Assembly (NCBI RefSeq): GCF_002796605.1 | Contig: NZ_CP024923.1 | Coordinates: forward strand, 4,037,501-4,101,500 | Origin: Sphingomonas psychrotolerans | Lineage (GTDB): Bacteria > Pseudomonadota > Alphaproteobacteria > Sphingomonadales > Sphingomonadaceae | Length of the DNA: 64,000 nucleotides | Direction: 5' to 3' | Part shown: piece by piece, positions 8,867 through 17,237 of the stretch | Numbering within the stretch: position 1 is the first letter of the stretch | Layout of the letters: each line of letters opens with the position of its first letter | Position numbers and translations under genes: made by a program | Notes under the pieces: model-generated | Told to the model about the DNA's origin: nothing | Database searches by the model: none | What the model saw: the letters and a program-made list of their open reading frames with translations, nothing else

Positions 8867-9244
8867 TCAGCGTACCAGCATCGGCCCCAGCGGACGTCCC
8901 GCAAAGATATGGACATGGAGGTGCGGCACCTCCTGATGCGCGTCCTGCCCGATATTGGCGAGCAGCCGGTAACCGGGCTCGACCATCCCCGCGTCGCGCG
9001 CGACCTGCCCGACGGCGCGGACGAAGCCGGCTATCTCCGCATCCGAACCCTTGGCGGCGAAATCGTCCCAGCTGACATAGGCCCCTTTGGGGATCACGAG
9101 GATGTGCCGCGGCGCCTGCGGATTGATGTCGTGAAAGGCGAGGGCGTGGGCATCCTCATAGACCTTGTTCGATGGGATCTCGCCGCGCAGGATCTTGGCG
9201 AAGATGTTGTCCGGATCATAGGGCCGGGCGGCGTCGATGGGCAT
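8867..9244 (-). CDS. HIT-family nucleotide hydrolase
   Basis: 125 residues with the histidine triad HLHVHIF near the C-terminus and 'NIFAKILRGEIPSNKVYED' and 'HILVIPKG' of the HinT-like branch. These enzymes hydrolyse nucleoside phosphoramidates. The start at 9244 follows GAGGAGAACC. It is the last gene of the minus-strand histidine cluster, separated from hisE by a palindromic repeat. Confidence 0.92.
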   Translation of the reverse strand: MPIDAARPYDPDNIFAKILRGEIPSNKVYEDAHALAFHDINPQAPRHILVIPKGAYVSWDDFAAKGSDAEIAGFVRAVGQVARDAGMVEPGYRLLANIGQDAHQEVPHLHVHIFAGRPLGPMLVR

Positions 9245-9278
9245 TTCGGTTCTCCTCTGCTTCTGGACATACCAAACC

Positions 9279-9360
9279 GTCATCCCGGCGAAAGCCGGGA
9301 CCCAGAGCCGCAGGCCGAACAGCAGAGAAACTCTGGGCCCCGGTCTTCGCCGGGGTGACG
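9279..9360. repeat. ~80-bp imperfect palindromic intergenic repeat, copy 1
   Basis: Left arm GTCATCCCGGCGAAAGCCGG and right arm CCCCGG...CCGGGGTGAC, with an inner inverted pair CCCAGAG/CTCTGGG. Other full copies are at 13721-13801 and 25445-25516. It looks like a REP/BIME-type family of this genome. Confidence 0.8.
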
Positions 9361-9361
9361 C

Positions 9362-9682
9362 TCATTGCGTGGGCCGGCTGGCCTTTTCGTCGATCCCGGA
9401 CACGCCTTCGCGGCGGGCGAGTTCGGCGCGGACGTCGTCGAGGCTCAGCCCGGCATCGGCGAGCAGCACCGCGAGGTGGAAGAGCAGGTCGGCGGCTTCG
9501 CTGGTCAGCGCAGCCTTGTCATCCTGGATCGCGGCGATCACGGTTTCGACCGCTTCCTCGCCGAGCTTCTGCGCGATCTTGGCACGACCCTTCGCGGTCA
9601 GCCGGGCGACATAGGAGCTTGCCGGGTCGCCGGTGCGGCGTTCGCGGATCACGGCTTCAAGCGCGTCGAGAGTATCTGCCAT
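9362..9682 (-). CDS. hisE: Phosphoribosyl-ATP pyrophosphatase
   Basis: 106 residues. Second step of histidine synthesis: hydrolyses phosphoribosyl-ATP to phosphoribosyl-AMP and diphosphate. It shows the MazG-like helical core 'KIAQKLGEEAVETVIAA' and 'SEAADLLFHLAVLLA', with the acidic metal-binding residues. It lies downstream of hisF in the same direction, with a small secreted-protein gene between them. Confidence 0.94.
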   Translation of the reverse strand: MADTLDALEAVIRERRTGDPASSYVARLTAKGRAKIAQKLGEEAVETVIAAIQDDKAALTSEAADLLFHLAVLLADAGLSLDDVRAELARREGVSGIDEKASRPTQ

Positions 9683-9714
9683 GCTGCTCCGGCTGCGGGA
9701 GAGGCGCGCGGCTG

Positions 9715-9906
9715 TCAATCCTTGGGCGTGTCGCGGCGGAAGCGCGCGCGCAGCCGATTGCGCACGAACCACACGCCGAACGCCGCGCAGGCGAACAAGG
9801 CGATGTCGGAGAGCTCGGGCATCGAGCGCGTGCCGACGACACCGCTGTGCGGTGCCGCAGCGAGGGCGGGGGCGGCGATCAGCAGGGCGATGGCGATGCG
9901 GAGCAT
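9715..9906 (-). CDS. Small secreted protein with PEP-CTERM-like tail
   Basis: 63 residues starting MLRIAIALLIAAPALAAA (signal peptide) and ending PELSDIALFACAAFGVWFVRNRLRARF. The Pro-Glu motif, single hydrophobic helix and Arg-rich end match the layout of a PEP-CTERM/exosortase sorting tail, leaving almost no mature domain between them. No clear Shine-Dalgarno is visible before the ATG. It sits between hisF and hisE, all on the minus strand. Confidence 0.6.
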   Translation of the reverse strand: MLRIAIALLIAAPALAAAPHSGVVGTRSMPELSDIALFACAAFGVWFVRNRLRARFRRDTPKD

Positions 9907-9954
9907 GCGGAGGGTGTAGCGGCTGCAGGGTTGGGGAAGGGTTAAGCGGGGCGC

Positions 9955-9974
9955 GCTCCTGCTTTCGCAGGAGC
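9955..9974. repeat. GCTCCTGC/GCAGGAGC palindrome, second copy
   Basis: Same arms and loop as at 2430-2453, here just downstream of the hisF stop and upstream of the small secreted-protein gene. Confidence 0.6.
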
Positions 9975-9980
9975 ACTGGT

Positions 9981-10739
9981 TCACTTGCGAACCGGAATCC
10001 CCGCCGCCGCCAGCGCGGCGTGCGCCTCCGCAATGCTGGCCTCGCCAAAATGGAAGATCGATGCGGCGAGCACCGCCGAGGCGTGGCCGTCGCGGATGCC
10101 GGCGACGAGGTGCTGGAGATTGCCCACGCCGCCCGATGCCACCACGGGCACCGTCACCTGATCGGCGATCGTGCGGATCAGGTCGAGGTCATAGCCATCG
10201 CGCGTGCCGTCGCGGTCCATCGAGGTGACGAGCAATTCGCCCGCGCCGAGCTCCGCGAGCCGAAGCGCGTGCGCAACCGCATCGATCCCCGTCGCGCGCC
10301 GCCCGCCATGGGTGAACACTTCCCAGCGCTCGCCAACGCGCCGCGCGTCGACCGAGGCCACGACGCACTGGCTGCCCATCCGCTCGGCGATCTCGGCGAC
10401 GACTTCGGGATGCGACACCGCGGCCGAATTGACCGCGACCTTGTCGGCGCCGGCGAGCAGCAATGCACGTGCATCCTCGACGCCGCGCACGCCGCCGCCG
10501 ACGGTGAGCGGCATGAAGCACACCTCGGCGGTGCGGCGGACGACGTCGAGGATCGTTCCGCGCGCCTCGTGGCTGGCAGTGATGTCGAGGAAGCAGAGCT
10601 CGTCGGCGCCGGCGGCGTCATAGGCGCGCGCCTGCTCGACCGGATCGCCGGCGTCGATCAGGTCGACGAAATTGACGCCTTTCACCACGCGGCCGTTCGC
10701 CACGTCGAGGCAGGGGATCACGCGGGCGCGGACGGTCAA
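9981..10739 (-). CDS. hisF: Imidazole glycerol phosphate synthase subunit HisF (TTG start)
   Basis: 252 residues, cyclase subunit forming IGP and AICAR using ammonia from HisH. The (beta/alpha)8 motifs are clear: RVIPCLDV with the catalytic Asp, 'LTVGGGVR', 'TSMDRDGT' with the second catalytic Asp, and 'VVASGGVG'. No ATG lies near the conserved N-terminus; a TTG at 10737-10739 preceded by GGGAGGGGAAT gives the expected [13 protein letters not shown]. The Shine-Dalgarno is part of an intergenic palindrome. Confidence 0.94.
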   Translation of the reverse strand: MTVRARVIPCLDVANGRVVKGVNFVDLIDAGDPVEQARAYDAAGADELCFLDITASHEARGTILDVVRRTAEVCFMPLTVGGGVRGVEDARALLLAGADKVAVNSAAVSHPEVVAEIAERMGSQCVVASVDARRVGERWEVFTHGGRRATGIDAVAHALRLAELGAGELLVTSMDRDGTRDGYDLDLIRTIADQVTVPVVASGGVGNLQHLVAGIRDGHASAVLAASIFHFGEASIAEAHAALAAAGIPVRK

Positions 10740-10740
10740 A

Positions 10741-10905
10741 TTCCCCTCCCGCTTGCGAGCGCCGGGTCGGCTATGCCCCCGGCATGGCCTGAACGATGCG
10801 GGGCATCGTTCACCCGGCACTGGGTGAGGGGAGGGGAGCGCCGCGAGGGCGCCGGCATGTGGCCAGCCCCTCCCCCGCCCCCTCCCGCGAGCGGGAGGGG
10901 AGCGA
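10741..10905. repeat. hisA-hisF intergenic region with CCCCTCCCGC palindromes
   Basis: The gap holds a half-copy (CCCCTCCCGC at about 10743) and a full palindrome at 10879-10900 with arms CCCCTCCCGC and GCGGGAGGGG. The same palindrome recurs at 44073-44094. It separates hisA from hisF in an otherwise compact cluster. Confidence 0.6.
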
Positions 10906-10923
10906 TCGTGGCGACGGCTTCCC

Positions 10924-11670
10924 TCATGCCTTGGCCACCGCGATTGCTTCGGCGAGGTCGAGGCGCCCGTCATACAGCGCGCGACCGGTGATGACGCCCT
11001 CGATTCCGTCGGTCACATGGCCTTTCAGCGCGTGGATGTCGCCGATGTCGGTCACGCCGCCGCTGCCGATCACCGGTATCGACGCCGCGCGCGCCAGCAC
11101 CACGGTCGCCTCGACATTGCATCCCTTGAGCAGACCGTCGCGGCCGACATCGGTGAACAGCAATGCGGCCACCCCGGCATCCTCGAACCGGCGCGCGAGA
11201 TCGACCACCGATACGTCCGAGACGTCGGCCCAGCCGTGCGTCGCGACCATGCCATCGCGGGCGTCGACCGCCACGACGATCCGGCCGGGATTGTCACGCG
11301 CCGCGGCCCGGACCAGTTCGGGATTCTCCAGCGCCGCAGTGCCGATCACCACGCGCGCGACGCCGAGATCGAGCCAGCGATCGATCGATTCGCGATTGCG
11401 GATGCCGCCGCCGAGCTGGATCTTGCCACCGAACCGCTCGAGGACTGCCGCCACTGCCGCGCCGTTGACCGATTCGCCCGCGAAGGCGCCATCGAGATCG
11501 ACGACGTGGAGCCATTCGGCGCCGGCCTGCGCGAAGATCTCGGCCTGCGCCGCGGGATCGTCGCCATAGATGGTGGCACGGTCCATATCGCCTTCGGCGA
11601 GCCGGACGACCTGCCCGGCCTTGAGATCGATGGCGGGGAAGACGATCAGGCCAGAAGCTACGGCTTCCAT
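10924..11670 (-). CDS. hisA: Phosphoribosylformimino-5-aminoimidazole carboxamide ribotide isomerase
   Basis: 248 residues, (beta/alpha)8 barrel isomerase that makes PRFAR, the substrate of HisHF. Motifs: '[15 protein letters not shown]' with catalytic Asp, 'LGGGIRN', '[10 protein letters not shown]' with the second Asp, and 'PVIGSGGV'. The chosen ATG (11670) gives an eight-residue leader before the usual start and overlaps the end of hisH by 13 bp; a later start at the IVFPAIDL block is also possible. Confidence 0.94.
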   Translation of the reverse strand: MEAVASGLIVFPAIDLKAGQVVRLAEGDMDRATIYGDDPAAQAEIFAQAGAEWLHVVDLDGAFAGESVNGAAVAAVLERFGGKIQLGGGIRNRESIDRWLDLGVARVVIGTAALENPELVRAAARDNPGRIVVAVDARDGMVATHGWADVSDVSVVDLARRFEDAGVAALLFTDVGRDGLLKGCNVEATVVLARAASIPVIGSGGVTDIGDIHALKGHVTDGIEGVITGRALYDGRLDLAEAIAVAKA

Positions 11671-12260
11671 TTTAGGAACCTCTCCAGCAGCGCAATGCCG
11701 TAGCGCTGGCTCTTTTCGGGGTGGAACTGGACGCCGGCCATATTGTCGCGACCGATCGCCGCGGTGACCTGGCCGCCATGCTCGGTAGTGGCGAGAACAT
11801 GCTCGCCCTCGAAGGCGAAGCTGTGGAGAAAATAGGCTTCGCCAGGCTCAATCAACGGGTGAGCGCCGACGGGGATCACATCGTTCCAGCCCATATGGGG
11901 TACGCGCACATCGGGGGAGGGCGGCAAATGCCGCACTACGCCCGGGATCCAGCCGAGCCCGTCATGGGTGCCGAGCTCCTCGCCGCGACGCGCCATCAGC
12001 TGCATGCCGACGCACACGCCGAGGAAGGGTGTGGCCTGGGTCAGCACGCGTTGCTCGAGCGCGGCGATCATCCCGTCGACTTCGCGCAGGCCCCGGGCGC
12101 AGGCACCGAACGCGCCGACGCCAGGCAGCACGATGCGATCGGCCTTCGCCACCACGTCCGGGTCGGCGGTGATCACCAGCCCCTCGGCGCCTGCCGCCTT
12201 CAGCGCATTGTGAACCGAGTGGAGATTGCCCGCGCCGTAATCGATCAGCGCAACGCTCAT
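11658..12260 (-). CDS. hisH: Imidazole glycerol phosphate synthase glutaminase subunit
   Basis: 200 residues, class I glutamine amidotransferase that feeds ammonia to HisF. It has the N-terminal 'ALIDYGAGNLHSV', the nucleophile Cys in 'FLGVCVGMQLM' (about residue 85), and the His/Glu pair in 'GVQFHPEKSQ'. It overlaps the upstream YciI-like gene by 4 bp (ATGA) and hisA downstream, so all three are co-translated. Confidence 0.95.
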   Translation of the reverse strand: MSVALIDYGAGNLHSVHNALKAAGAEGLVITADPDVVAKADRIVLPGVGAFGACARGLREVDGMIAALEQRVLTQATPFLGVCVGMQLMARRGEELGTHDGLGWIPGVVRHLPPSPDVRVPHMGWNDVIPVGAHPLIEPGEAYFLHSFAFEGEHVLATTEHGGQVTAAIGRDNMAGVQFHPEKSQRYGIALLERFLKWKP

Positions 12261-12541
12261 CCCGCCAGCGCTTCCAGCCCCGGCGCGGTCATCGTCGGGG
12301 TGAATTCGGTGAGGGTGTAATCGGCGATGTCGTGGACCGCGAACGGATCCTGCGCGAGCAGCGCCTCTGCGGCCGCGCGAGTCGCGCGGAGCAACAGCAC
12401 GCCGCCGGTCGGCGGCGTCTGGCGGCCCGAGGCAAGCATCGTGCCGTCGGCATAGCGCGCGCGAAGCCATTCGATATGCGCGGCGCGGTGAAGGTCGACC
12501 GTCTCGAGCGGTGCCTTATAGGCCAGGATTGCGACGATCAT
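12257..12541 (-). CDS. YciI-family protein embedded in the his cluster
   Basis: 94 residues with the YciI/DUF1330-like ferredoxin fold: 'IVAILAYKAPLETVDLHRAAHIEWLRA' and 'LLLRATRAAAEALLAQDPFAVHDIADYTLTEF'. Function is unknown for most family members. The ATG at 12541 overlaps the TGA of hisB (TGATG) and its own stop overlaps the start of hisH, so it is locked into the operon. A GTG one codon upstream is an alternative start. Confidence 0.88.
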   Translation of the reverse strand: MIVAILAYKAPLETVDLHRAAHIEWLRARYADGTMLASGRQTPPTGGVLLLRATRAAAEALLAQDPFAVHDIADYTLTEFTPTMTAPGLEALAG

Positions 12542-13128
12542 CACAGCACTCCCTTGGTACTCGGGATCGCGTCCGCCTTACGCGGATCGATCTCGACTGC
12601 CTCGCGCAGCGCCCGGGCGAGACCCTTGAACGCGGCTTCGGCGATATGGTGGTTGTTGCTGCCGTACAAAGTCTCGACGTGGAGCGTCACGCCCGCGGTC
12701 TGCGCGAAGCTGTGGAACCAGTGCTCGAACATCTCGGTGTCCATCTCGCCGAGGCGTTTCTGGCTGAACGCGGTCTTCCAGACGAGGAAGGGGCGCCCCG
12801 AAATGTCGATCGCCACGCGCGCCAGCGTCTCGTCCATCGGCGAGAGCGCATCGGCGTAGCGGCGGATGCCCTTCTTGTCGCCAAGAGCCCTGGCCACGGC
12901 TTCGCCGATCGCGAGCCCGGTGTCCTCGACGGTGTGGTGCTGGTCGATATGCAAGTCGCCGACGGTCTTCACCTCCATGTCGATCAGCGAGTGGCGGCTG
13001 AGCTGCTCGAGCATGTGATCGAAGAAGCCGATGCCCGTCGACACGGCAAAGGCGCCGGTGCCGTCGAGGTTGAGGGTGACGTCGACCGAGGTCTCGCTGG
13101 TCTTGCGGCTGATCGTGGCGGTTCGCAT
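12541..13128 (-). CDS. hisB: Imidazoleglycerol-phosphate dehydratase
   Basis: 195 residues, monofunctional plant/alphaproteobacterial-type HisB. The manganese-binding motifs are intact: '[16 protein letters not shown]', '[14 protein letters not shown]', 'DISGRPF', 'FEHWFHSFA' and '[22 protein letters not shown]'. It is the first his gene of the cluster and is divergent from sspB. The start at 13128 matches the family N-terminus [10 protein letters not shown]. Confidence 0.96.
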   Translation of the reverse strand: MRTATISRKTSETSVDVTLNLDGTGAFAVSTGIGFFDHMLEQLSRHSLIDMEVKTVGDLHIDQHHTVEDTGLAIGEAVARALGDKKGIRRYADALSPMDETLARVAIDISGRPFLVWKTAFSQKRLGEMDTEMFEHWFHSFAQTAGVTLHVETLYGSNNHHIAEAAFKGLARALREAVEIDPRKADAIPSTKGVL

Positions 13129-13153
13129 GGCGCCCCCATAGCGCCCACTCGCT

Positions 13154-13178
13154 CCCAAGCAAAATAGGCTTGCTTGGG
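13154..13178. promoter_or_regulatory. Inverted repeat in the hisB-sspB divergent region
   Basis: Nine-base arms CCCAAGCAA and TTGCTTGGG are separated by seven bases. It sits 26 bp upstream of hisB and 51 bp upstream of sspB, a plausible operator position for either gene. No regulator is identified. Confidence 0.4.
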
Positions 13179-13228
13179 GCCAAGCAGCATACGCTTGACC
13201 CGCGGGCGTGAAGCGCTACCCAAGGTCC

Positions 13229-13711
13229 ATGACCGGTACCGTGCCCGATAGCCTGATTCCCTATGACGAGATCGTCCAGGAGGCGCTGCGTGCCGTGGTG
13301 GGGCGCGTGCTCGGCTCGGTCGCGGCGACTCAGGCGCTGCCCGGCGCGCATCATTTCTACATCACCTTCAAGACGCATGCGCCCGGAGTCGACATCCCGC
13401 AGCGGCTGATCGAGCGGTTTCCGGACGAAATGACGATCGTCCTCCAGCACCGCTTCTGGGACCTCAGGGTCGACGACGAGAAATTCTCGGTCGGGCTGAG
13501 CTTCAACCAGGTGCCGGCGATGCTCAACATCCCGTTCTCGGCGATCACCGGCTTCCACGATCCGGCGGTCAATTTCGAGCTGCGCTTCCAGGCGCAGGAC
13601 GTGCCCGAAGGCCCCGAGCCGCACGAAGAGGCCGAGAATGACGGCCCGACGGTGACTCCGGCCGACGACGGCTCGAACGTCGTCTCGGTGGACTTCAAGC
13701 GGAAGAAATAG
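13229..13711 (+). CDS. sspB: SspB-family ClpXP specificity-enhancing factor
   Basis: 160 residues. The N-terminal domain ('SLIPYDEIVQEALRAVVGRVL', 'HHFYITFKTHAPGVDIPQRL') matches the alphaproteobacterial SspB/DUF1321 family, which tethers ssrA-tagged substrates to ClpXP. An acidic linker follows (residues about 125-150), ending in a basic VVSVDFKRKK tail like the ClpX-docking tail. It is divergent from hisB. Confidence 0.9.
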   Translation: MTGTVPDSLIPYDEIVQEALRAVVGRVLGSVAATQALPGAHHFYITFKTHAPGVDIPQRLIERFPDEMTIVLQHRFWDLRVDDEKFSVGLSFNQVPAMLNIPFSAITGFHDPAVNFELRFQAQDVPEGPEPHEEAENDGPTVTPADDGSNVVSVDFKRKK

Positions 13712-13720
13712 CTAAGGGAC

Positions 13721-13801
13721 CGTCATCCCGGCGCACGCCGGGATCTCATGCCACAAAGGTTGCGTCAGCGGCCTGAGACCCCGGCCTTCGCCGGGGTGAC
13801 G
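13721..13801. repeat. ~80-bp palindromic intergenic repeat, copy 2
   Basis: Arms CGTCATCCCGGCG...CGCCGGGATCTCA and TGAGACCCCGG...CCGGGGTGACG. It fills the whole gap from sspB to fumC, ending about 8 bp before the fumC ATG at the edge of its GGAGG ribosome-binding site. Confidence 0.8.
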
Positions 13802-13809
13802 GAGGAAGA

Positions 13810-15198
<1,389 letters not shown>

Positions 15199-15244
15199 TC
15201 CCCGACGGCGATTGACTGCATCCGGGTGTGCGCCCGGATGCGGA

Positions 15245-15472
15245 TCACTGCCGGAATTTGACCCCGGGGGTCGTCGTGGGACGGGGCTTCGGACGGCTGG
15301 GGGCCGGGCCTTGGGGACCCGCCTCGTTGATCGACTTTCCGGCAGGCGTGCCCGGCGTGTCGGTCGGCGTCGCGGTCGGCGTGGGCTGCGGCGCGTCCGG
15401 GCGTTGCTGTGCGACGGGGGCGGTCTGCGGAAGCGCGAACGCAGCTATCGCCAGAGCGAAGACCTGCAGCAT
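15245..15472 (-). CDS. Small secreted Pro/Thr-rich hypothetical protein
   Basis: 75 residues: signal peptide MLQVFALAIAAFALPQTAPVA followed by a disordered Pro/Thr/Ala-rich chain (PTPTATPTDTPGTPAG) ending PTTTPGVKFRQ. GGGGAGGAATTACAC stands before the ATG, an excellent ribosome-binding site, which supports real translation. No domain is recognised. Confidence 0.65.
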   Translation of the reverse strand: MLQVFALAIAAFALPQTAPVAQQRPDAPQPTPTATPTDTPGTPAGKSINEAGPQGPAPSRPKPRPTTTPGVKFRQ

Positions 15473-15596
15473 GTGTAATTCCTCCCCGATTGATTTTTGT
15501 CTTGCCCGAGAAAAGGCGCGTTCGGCTGAACGGTAACTTAATCGCTGCCTGGCGGACAGAAGCGGCGACCGGCCCTCCGCTTACGCTTGCAGGAGC

Positions 15597-15621
15597 GGAA
15601 CAAGCATCGGATTTAACCGCT
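15597..15621 (+). promoter_or_regulatory. Candidate EcfG-type general stress promoter
   Basis: GGAAC, 16 bases, then CGCT. The alphaproteobacterial EcfG consensus is GGAAC-N16/17-CGTT, so this has one mismatch in the -10 element. It lies 30 bp upstream of the tandem small-protein genes. Confidence 0.35.
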
Positions 15622-15651
15622 TACTTCCCGAAACCAATCCGGGAGTCTCGC

Positions 15652-15843
15652 ATGATCGGCAACGCAATCGCCGCCTTTATCGGCAACAGGATAGACGCCA
15701 GCGACGGCGAGGGCGGCACGCTCGGCGCGGTGGCCGGGGTGGCGGCGTGGAAGGTCGCCAAGAATGTCGTCCCCGCCTTGCTGGTATTCGGCGCGCTCGC
15801 GTACGGCGTCCACCGCTTCGCCAGTTCGGAGACGGCGATATGA
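15652..15843 (+). CDS. Small IGNRID protein, first tandem paralogue
   Basis: 63 residues: MIGNAIAAFIGNRIDASDGEGGTLGAVAGVAAWKV, then one hydrophobic helix (VVPALLVFGALAYGVHRF). It shares the pattern A-x-IGNRID-x-x-DG-x-GG-x-x-GA with the gene that follows, which its stop codon overlaps (ATGA). A CGGGAG site precedes the ATG. It is probably a small membrane protein of unknown function. Confidence 0.72.
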   Translation: MIGNAIAAFIGNRIDASDGEGGTLGAVAGVAAWKVAKNVVPALLVFGALAYGVHRFASSETAI

Positions 15844-16043
15844 TCCGCAACCTGATCGGGGCGTTCATCGGCAATCGCATCGACCGGCGCGACGGCCGGG
15901 GCGGCGTCAAGGGCGCGGCGATTGGCTATGTCGCGCAGCGCGCGATCACCCGGATGGGCACGCCGGGGCTGCTGCTCGCCGGCGGCTACGGCCTGTATCG
16001 CTTCGCCAGGGATCGCCGCAGGCGACGCAACGAGCGCGTCTGA
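15840..16043 (+). CDS. Small IGNRID protein, second tandem paralogue
   Basis: 67 residues: MIRNLIGAFIGNRIDRRDGRGGVKGAAIGYVAQ, a hydrophobic helix (GLLLAGGYGLYRF) and a strongly basic tail (RDRRRRRNERV). It is clearly homologous to the preceding gene and overlaps it by 4 bp, so the pair arose by tandem duplication. The GG/GA spacing resembles a glycine zipper. Confidence 0.72.
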   Translation: MIRNLIGAFIGNRIDRRDGRGGVKGAAIGYVAQRAITRMGTPGLLLAGGYGLYRFARDRRRRRNERV

Positions 16044-16079
16044 CTTGACGGGGGCCGAGTCCGCACGCCAGTAGCGCCC

Positions 16080-16730
16080 ATGCCCCACCGCACCGAGAAC
16101 GATCCGCATAAATTCCGCCGCCGCGGCGTCCTTTTCGTGCTGTCCTCGCCCTCGGGCGCGGGCAAGTCGACGATTGCCCGGAAACTACTCAAGGCGGATC
16201 CGTTCCTCGAAATGTCGGTATCCTACACCACCCGGCCGATCCGCCCGGGCGAGGAAGACGGCGTCGACTATCATTTCATCGACCTCGAGAAATTCCGCGA
16301 GATGGTGGCGAACAACGAGTTCCTCGAATGGGCGCACGTCTTCGACCATCGCTATGGCACCCCGCGCGACGGCGTGAACAAGATCCTCGCCTCGGGCCGC
16401 GACGTGCTGTTCGACATCGACTGGCAGGGCGCGCAGCAATTGTTCCAGCTCGCCGGCGGCGATGTCGTCCGGGTGTTCATCCTGCCGCCGTCGCTCAAGG
16501 AATTGCACGAACGGCTGCTCCGCCGCGCGACCGATCCGGTCGAAGTGATCGACGCGCGGATGGCGCGGGCGACCAACGAAGTCAGCCACTGGGACGGCTA
16601 TGACTATGTGCTGGTCAACGACGAAGTCGAGGAATGCTTCGAGTCGGTCCACACGATCCTGCAGGCGGAGCGGCTGCGCCGCTCGCGCCAGACCGGGCTG
16701 ATCGGGTTTATCCGCGGGCTGATGAAATAG
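16080..16730 (+). CDS. gmk: Guanylate kinase
   Basis: 216 residues. Phosphorylates GMP to GDP. It has the P-loop 'SSPSGAGKSTIARKL' (about residues 22-36), the GMP-binding stretch 'SVSYTTRPIRPGEEDGVDYHF', 'DIDWQGAQQL' and an Arg-rich lid ('RLLRRATD'). The ~15-residue basic N-terminal extension before LFVLSSPSG is common in alphaproteobacterial homologues. Confidence 0.96.
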   Translation: MPHRTENDPHKFRRRGVLFVLSSPSGAGKSTIARKLLKADPFLEMSVSYTTRPIRPGEEDGVDYHFIDLEKFREMVANNEFLEWAHVFDHRYGTPRDGVNKILASGRDVLFDIDWQGAQQLFQLAGGDVVRVFILPPSLKELHERLLRRATDPVEVIDARMARATNEVSHWDGYDYVLVNDEVEECFESVHTILQAERLRRSRQTGLIGFIRGLMK

Positions 16731-16808
16731 GGTTGCCGGATCGTCGCCGAGGCGGGAGCGCAGTCAAGCGCGTGCTGCTTGACTCGAAAGCGGGTTTTTG
16801 CGGGTTGC

Positions 16809-16836
16809 TTGACTCGGTAACGCGCTGATTTAAAAT
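16809..16836 (+). promoter_or_regulatory. Sigma70-like promoter without an ORF downstream
   Basis: TTGACT, a 16-base spacer, then TAAAAT; each box has five of six consensus bases. The sequence downstream is A-rich (AATAAAAACTT) and leads into a long stem-loop rather than a coding frame. Confidence 0.4.
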
Positions 16837-16842
16837 AATAAA

Positions 16843-16900
16843 AACTTGAGCGTGGTTGACTCGGCACGGGCCAACGCGCCCGTAACGCCACGCTGACGCG
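16843..16900 (+). ncRNA. Candidate structured small RNA
   Basis: A two-tier stem is visible: outer arms AGCGTGG (16849-16855) and CCACGCT (16888-16894), and inner arms ACGGGC (16866-16871) and GCCCGT (16878-16883) with loop CAACGC. It begins about 7 bp after the promoter-like boxes. No terminator or known family is recognised, so the 3' end is arbitrary. Confidence 0.25.
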
Positions 16901-17237
16901 ACACCCACGCTACAGCGACACGCCACCCGCGCGGCATACACGCGACAGCTTGGCGGCTCTGACGCGACACAAGCGCGCCGGTTGATTCGGTATCGGGAAG
17001 GGGAGCGATGCGACGATAACAAGGAGCGGCGATCTAGTCGCCGGATATAGGTAGCGCATCGCGGACGATGTTCAAGGTTTGTTCTTTTTAATCGCGCGCG
17101 AGGGCGCCCGAGTGTGGCGGGAGCCTAAGGGCTTCCCCATGCCATCGACTAGCGGACATTCGCGTAGATCATGCCTGCCGTGCGCGGCGACTCATCGAGC
17201 CGCCGCGCCAACTTTCGCTACCTCATAAGGTCTCGAA

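Larger units (their letters stand above)
16731..17237. other. Repeat-rich 507-bp region without a gene
   Basis: No supported ORF. It contains four copies of TTGAYTCGRNANCG at 16779, 16809, 16856 and 16982, five GANTC (CcrM) sites, several CGCGACAC-type short repeats, a sigma70-like promoter (16809-16836) and a long hairpin (16849-16894). Composition shifts from the surrounding housekeeping genes towards the low-GC gene that follows. Confidence 0.6.

Noticed and set aside
16731..17237. CRISPR array or attachment site after gmk
   Set aside because: Repeats are short and irregularly spaced with no uniform spacers, and no tRNA end, direct repeat pair or integrase marks an att site.
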